DNA from: UKL13-2 sp038321965
Lineage (GTDB): Bacteria > Pseudomonadota > Gammaproteobacteria > Burkholderiales > Usitatibacteraceae
Length of the DNA stretch: 64,000 nt
NCBI GenBank assembly: GCA_038321965.1
Contig: JBBQFL010000023.1
Location: forward strand, 1 to 64,000
Direction: 5' to 3'
Part shown: one piece after another, positions 60,550 to 64,000 of the stretch
How positions within the stretch are numbered: the first letter of the stretch is position 1
How the letters are laid out: every line of letters begins with the position of its first letter
Position numbers and translations under genes: made by a program
Notes under the pieces: generated by a model
Told to the model about the DNA's origin: nothing
What the model saw: only the letters and a program-made list of their open reading frames with translations
Database searches by the model: none

Positions 60550-61365
60550 CTAACCCTGTCCTGACCTGTACATACGCTTCTCCGGAGGCTGGTACCATTC
60601 GTCAAGTGTGGCAGGTGTTCTAGCGTTATAGCCAAGTACCTGCCGCAAGAATGGTGAAAAATCCTCTCCCTTGCCATAGCCAAGGGCGCGCGGGTAGTCA
60701 AATTGTTGTTTGACAAATGGGCGGCAGAACATTGGCGTCACCGATCTGCGCGGTTTATTTGTATCGTTGTCCCCGCCAGCGTGCCAAAGATTCGAATTGA
60801 ACATCAAGATACTTCCCGGAGGTCCAAGCGCTCGTTGTGCAGTGGCATAGAACTCTTCTTTGGTTGGCTTGTTCTCCAGATTGTGCGCGCCGGGCATCAG
60901 AAATGTCGCGCCGTTCTGCTCTGTAAATTCATCAAACATGACCAACGTGTTGAGAAGTAACGGCAACCCTCCGGAGTAGGAACGGATATCGCGGTGGATT
61001 TCATGCGCGTAGGATCTACTGTGTGCTGAATTGATCGCCCCTCCAAACGAATTCAGAATGTACTGCCCTCCGAAATACCGCTCGATATATGGCTTGATTG
61101 GCATCACTTCAAGGTAATCCATGAAACTCTCACCAATTCCAATCAAATGATGCACTGTGAATTCAGTATTGACGCCAATTCCGTTCTTAAGCTGAATTTC
61201 TCTGCAAATGTGGTACGCCGTTTGGATATCATCGATCATTCGATCGAGGAGGTCTTGTTTGATTGCCTCTTCGAATATCACCCACCCCCGCGATATCATC
61301 AAAGCGTCGAACTCTTCCAAGCTCATAGTGGGTACTCGCGGTTCGTTGCTTGCGGCAGAATTCAT
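60550..61365 (-). CDS. PhyH-type Fe(II)/2-oxoglutarate dioxygenase
   Basis: 271 residues. Metal ligands His/Asp in HEIHRDIRSYSGG (about 116-128) and His in FNSNLWHAGGDND (about 189-201), with Arg in NKPRRSVTP as the 2-oxoglutarate partner; NGATFLMPGAHN (about 150-161) matches the family. Second such enzyme in 5 kb. In the leftward group with a TylF-type and a class I methyltransferase, so it may act on the same sugar. Confidence 0.83.
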   Translation of the reverse strand: MNSAASNEPRVPTMSLEEFDALMISRGWVIFEEAIKQDLLDRMIDDIQTAYHICREIQLKNGIGVNTEFTVHHLIGIGESFMDYLEVMPIKPYIERYFGGQYILNSFGGAINSAHSRSYAHEIHRDIRSYSGGLPLLLNTLVMFDEFTEQNGATFLMPGAHNLENKPTKEEFYATAQRALGPPGSILMFNSNLWHAGGDNDTNKPRRSVTPMFCRPFVKQQFDYPRALGYGKGEDFSPFLRQVLGYNARTPATLDEWYQPPEKRMYRSGQG

Positions 61366-61369
61366 GCTA

Positions 61370-62152
61370 CTAGCCCTTGATCGTCACGATGGCCTTTGAG
61401 GGATAGAGTTCGCACTTTTCTATCGTGTATTCACCGCGAGTGAACACCTCTTTAAATGCGATCGCCTCACCGGGCGACTCTTTCCAGGTCAATTCGTCGA
61501 GCAAAATCACGCTACCCGGAACAAGGTGGGGCTTGATTGCGGTAAGTGCTGCAGCGGTTGGCTTATACAGCCCCATATCAAAGTATGCGAGTGCCACAAT
61601 TGTTTCTGGATGATCCGCGAAATACTTGGGCGCAGTTTTGACCACATCACCCTCTACCAATTGGTGTGTGCCGCTGATGTGACCTAGAACATTATTGCCC
61701 TCGTGTACTGCAAGCAACTCTGCTAGATAATCCTTGTAGCCAGACGATGTGGAGTAGGAATGCTCCACCCACACTTCGCTGTCTTTATCCTCGGTAGACG
61801 GTTTTGTGTACCCAGAAAACGTATCAAACCCGACGATTACTCGCTGCTTGTTGAAAGGTTCATGAATCGCGCGCAGATTTTCCAGGAGTACAAGATTCTG
61901 TCCCCACCACGTGCCGAACTCCATCAATGCACCTGGAATTGATTTAATCCGCTCGTAAAGCTGGTTCATTACAAGGTACTTGACAAGCAGTGAACCCCGC
62001 GTGTACATGCCGAGATTAAAAAGAAGATCCTCCAGCGGCAGGGGACTGCTTCTAAAGAGTTCCTCAAGTTTGTCCCGGTTGCTGATTTGGGCCTTGGTTG
62101 CCGTCGTTTCCGTCTGGAAAGAGGCCATCTGTTGTTTCGTTGTGCGCTTCAT
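61370..62152 (-). CDS. TylF/MycF-family O-methyltransferase
   Basis: 260 residues. SAM site ALMEFGTWWGQNLVLLENL (about 75-93), IVGFDTFSGYTKP (about 105-117, the DxFxG motif of TylF-like enzymes), and a late metal/acid block ALAYFDMGLYKPTAAAL with VILLDELTWKESPGEA (about 215-230). Family members methylate sugar hydroxyls, usually with Mg2+. Four-base spacing to the dioxygenase gene downstream implies one operon. Confidence 0.82.
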   Translation of the reverse strand: MKRTTKQQMASFQTETTATKAQISNRDKLEELFRSSPLPLEDLLFNLGMYTRGSLLVKYLVMNQLYERIKSIPGALMEFGTWWGQNLVLLENLRAIHEPFNKQRVIVGFDTFSGYTKPSTEDKDSEVWVEHSYSTSSGYKDYLAELLAVHEGNNVLGHISGTHQLVEGDVVKTAPKYFADHPETIVALAYFDMGLYKPTAAALTAIKPHLVPGSVILLDELTWKESPGEAIAFKEVFTRGEYTIEKCELYPSKAIVTIKG

Positions 62153-62243
62153 GCGGATTCGTCGCTGGAGAATGGGGAAGAAGTATAACTGCGGGATTGC
62201 CTAGTGGGGTATTGCCAGGCGTGATTTATCGCATACAGCAGCG

Positions 62244-62945
62244 CTATTCATAGTGGAACGCCTTAAGCAACTTGCGAGTCCCTTCCACACCGTTATGCAT
62301 GAGAACATCTAACGTCGAAAGAAAAGGTAAGTGTTCGTTTGAGCTTTGACGGTAGCTGGTCTGCATGGGGCGGAGGAACTTGAGCTCGATTCCAGCACGA
62401 GAAAACCTGTTTCGATCATATAACTCTGTGCCGCCAATCGGATTGATATAGACCAAGGCACTTTCGCGCCTGCAAATATCCAATATACGATCCTGCCCAT
62501 GTAACGTCGCATTTGCATAGACTCTCGACGTTGGGACAATCTCGGTCTCGATTGGTAGGAGCCTAGCAATCGACGTGATGCTGTGGAGCAAATACTCATC
62601 GAGCTTTAGAGTATCAAAGTAAACAATGTCTTCGACCGTCGACAGTACTTCCAGATAGTACGGTGCCTTCAAGTAGGCCTGTTGGATGGTGCGCATTAAC
62701 TTCTCTGACCAATCCGAGTCTGCGACAATATCCAAGTCGCAAATGCGCTTGTTTTGGCTGGCCCTACGAAGCGGCACGGTAAATAAATGAGCTTTGCCGT
62801 TGAGCAAGATACGATTTCGATTGATCCAACCGCGGTTAATGAAATTCACATCATCGAACACGACAAACTTATCTACTGACGACAATAGCTGGAAGTAACC
62901 GATGTAAGGCAAAAAGTACGGCTGCATTACGGCTATTGAACTCAC
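62244..62945 (-). CDS. WbqC-family protein
   Basis: 233 residues of the WbqC family, common in O-antigen and capsule clusters: MQPYFLPYIGYFQLL (about 7-21), FDDVNFINRGWINRNRIL (about 30-47), PLRRASQNKRICDL (about 58-71) and a C-terminal LSTLDVLMHNG (about 209-219). Often found beside sugar aminotransferases and proposed to act in acylation of amino sugars, but its activity is not firmly established. Three bases from the aminotransferase stop. Confidence 0.88.
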   Translation of the reverse strand: MSSIAVMQPYFLPYIGYFQLLSSVDKFVVFDDVNFINRGWINRNRILLNGKAHLFTVPLRRASQNKRICDLDIVADSDWSEKLMRTIQQAYLKAPYYLEVLSTVEDIVYFDTLKLDEYLLHSITSIARLLPIETEIVPTSRVYANATLHGQDRILDICRRESALVYINPIGGTELYDRNRFSRAGIELKFLRPMQTSYRQSSNEHLPFLSTLDVLMHNGVEGTRKLLKAFHYE

Positions 62946-62948
62946 CGT

Positions 62949-64000
62949 CTAGTTGCCCGCGCGTACGATCTGGATTATCCCATTCACTGATTCGTCGGAA
63001 AGCGCCGGGTAAATCGGGAGGCACAGAATCTGGCTTGCGGCTGCCGTGGCCACCGGCAAGTTGGACGGTGCGGATGACGGCAAGTCGCAGTACATAGGGA
63101 ATGTGCTGATTAGCGGGTAGAAGTAACGTCTGGTGAAAATGTCGTGACTTAGCAGGACCGTATAGAGCTCATCTCGACGAAGAGAATATTCTGGGCCAAC
63201 CAAAACGGGAAAATACGAGTAGTTTGGTTGGCTCTCTAGCCCTTGCGGAAGGCACCGAATGCCTGGTACAGCGACCAAGCCCTCTCGATACATTGCATCG
63301 ATGGCACCACGTCGCTTGATATTGCCGGCTAGACCCTTAAGTTGCAATAGGCCTAGCGCTGACGAGACCTCGTTTAGTTTTCCGTTGATGCCCGCAGCAA
63401 CAACTGTTGTCTCGTTAACAAACCCGAAGTTCTTCAGGTTGTCAATATGGTTTTTTGTTTCTGCATCTCGAGAGACGATCGCCCCCCCTTCAAACGTATT
63501 GAAAACCTTAGTGGCATGGAAGCTCAATACGGAGAGGTCCCCATGGTTTAAGACAGTTCCACAATGACAGTTGACTCCGAAGGCATGAGCTGCGTCATAA
63601 ATGACTTTTAGCTTGTGCTGAGCAGCTATTTTTTCGATGGCATCGACATCGCAGGGATGCCCGTAACAATGCACCGGCATGATCGCTGTCGTGCGCGCGG
63701 TGATAGCCGCGGCTATTTTGGCCGGATTCATGTTCAGCGTAATTGGGTCGATGTCTACAAAGACTGGCGAAATCCCATTCCACAAGAGAGAGTGCGCTGT
63801 CGCCACAAATGAAAAGGGCGTGGTTATGACCTCGCCTGAGATCTTCAGAGCCTGAAGGGCAGTAATGAGTGCGATAGTTCCGTTTGAAAACAACGATATA
63901 TGTTGAACACCAAGGTGCTCACACAAGGCCTTTTCGAGCTGTTCATGAAACGGCCCGCCGTTGGTGAGAATTCGGCTTTCCCAAATCTGTTCCAACAGGG
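62949..64000 (-). CDS. DegT/DnrJ/EryC1 sugar aminotransferase, N-terminus beyond the window
   Basis: PLP-dependent aminotransferase making an amino sugar nucleotide. At least 350 codons are open and the frame still runs at base 64000; the TTG at 63995 lies within the usual first helix (EQIWESRILTNGGPFHEQLE), so the start is outside. Core motifs: SLFSNGTIALI, TPFSFVATAHSL, DAAHAFGV (cofactor Asp), SFHATKVFNTFEGGA with the Schiff-base Lys, and RRYFYPL near the end. VioA/FdtB-like enzymes of this kind make 4- or 3-amino-dideoxyhexoses. The DegT remnant at 56821-56981 is an eroded relative. Confidence 0.9.
   Translation of the reverse strand, partial: LLEQIWESRILTNGGPFHEQLEKALCEHLGVQHISLFSNGTIALITALQALKISGEVITTPFSFVATAHSLLWNGISPVFVDIDPITLNMNPAKIAAAITARTTAIMPVHCYGHPCDVDAIEKIAAQHKLKVIYDAAHAFGVNCHCGTVLNHGDLSVLSFHATKVFNTFEGGAIVSRDAETKNHIDNLKNFGFVNETTVVAAGINGKLNEVSSALGLLQLKGLAGNIKRRGAIDAMYREGLVAVPGIRCLPQGLESQPNYSYFPVLVGPEYSLRRDELYTVLLSHDIFTRRYFYPLISTFPMYCDLPSSAPSNLPVATAAASQILCLPIYPALSDESVNGIIQIVRAGN

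Noticed and set aside
1..64000. CRISPR arrays, tRNA or rRNA genes, and transposases
   Set aside because: No regularly spaced repeats, no cloverleaf-like sequence and no transposase motif were seen on reading both strands; the tandem repeats present are coding.

Overview
The window looks like a betaproteobacterial chromosome, probably Burkholderiales or a close relative. This rests on gene content: a capsule locus whose order echoes the wcb cluster of Burkholderia pseudomallei, a non-phosphorylating sugar-acid catabolic cluster of the Burkholderia/Herbaspirillum kind, and an inovirus remnant beside a Xer dif-like site. The dif-like site suggests the window lies near the replication terminus. 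I saw no rRNA, tRNA, CRISPR array or transposase.

Region A (1-4,960) is a decayed filamentous-phage island. It holds a Zot/pI motor that has lost its P-loop, a pIV secretin with a candidate overlapping gene nested inside it, an Abi-alpha (DUF4393) gene, a small secreted protein made of two identical-spacing 4-Cys modules, a short unknown gene and a dif-like Xer site at 4646-4673.

Region B (4,964-22,757) is a catabolic regulon for one or more sugar acids or deoxysugars. It has an IlvD/Edd-type [2Fe-2S] aldonate dehydratase, an UxaA-type dehydratase, two SDR dehydrogenases (one like BDH2 / 2-keto-3-deoxy-L-fuconate dehydrogenase), a FAH-family diketo-acid hydrolase, a DenD-like dehydrogenase, an Ldh-family oxidoreductase and a D-2-hydroxyacid dehydrogenase. 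Two uptake systems serve it: a CUT1 ABC importer and a TRAP transporter. A FadR-family regulator sits in the middle, and the same operator-like sequence (TTGGCCTGACCACTT...ACCA) occurs in both divergent promoter regions, about 10 kb apart. The likely chemistry is aldonate -> 2-keto-3-deoxy acid -> 2,4-diketo acid -> pyruvate plus a hydroxyacid.

Region C (23,075-64,000) is a capsule or other ABC-exported polysaccharide locus. The export core is a wcbQ-P-O-like set (membrane sulfatase-fold protein, SDR, KpsS-type Kdo transferase), manC, a KpsE/WcbD-type protein, KpsM and KpsT. It is followed by large and unusual assembly enzymes: GT4 fusions with one to three GT-B units, a GT17-GT2 fusion, a 1,564-residue GT2-GT2-sulfotransferase-like protein, an FkbM methyltransferase joined to a long coiled coil and three DUF4214 repeats, and gmd/rmd with a C-methyltransferase, which point to a GDP-6-deoxyhexose, possibly C-methyl-branched. 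The right end adds two PhyH-type dioxygenases, three further enzymes for sugar decoration, WbqC and a sugar aminotransferase cut by the window edge.

Three decayed gene remnants (rmd-like, GT2 and DegT aminotransferase-like) lie between the intact glycan genes. They show that this locus has been remodelled repeatedly by recombination. I identified them by translating short intergenic stretches by eye; no database search was possible, so all family names come from motif recognition.
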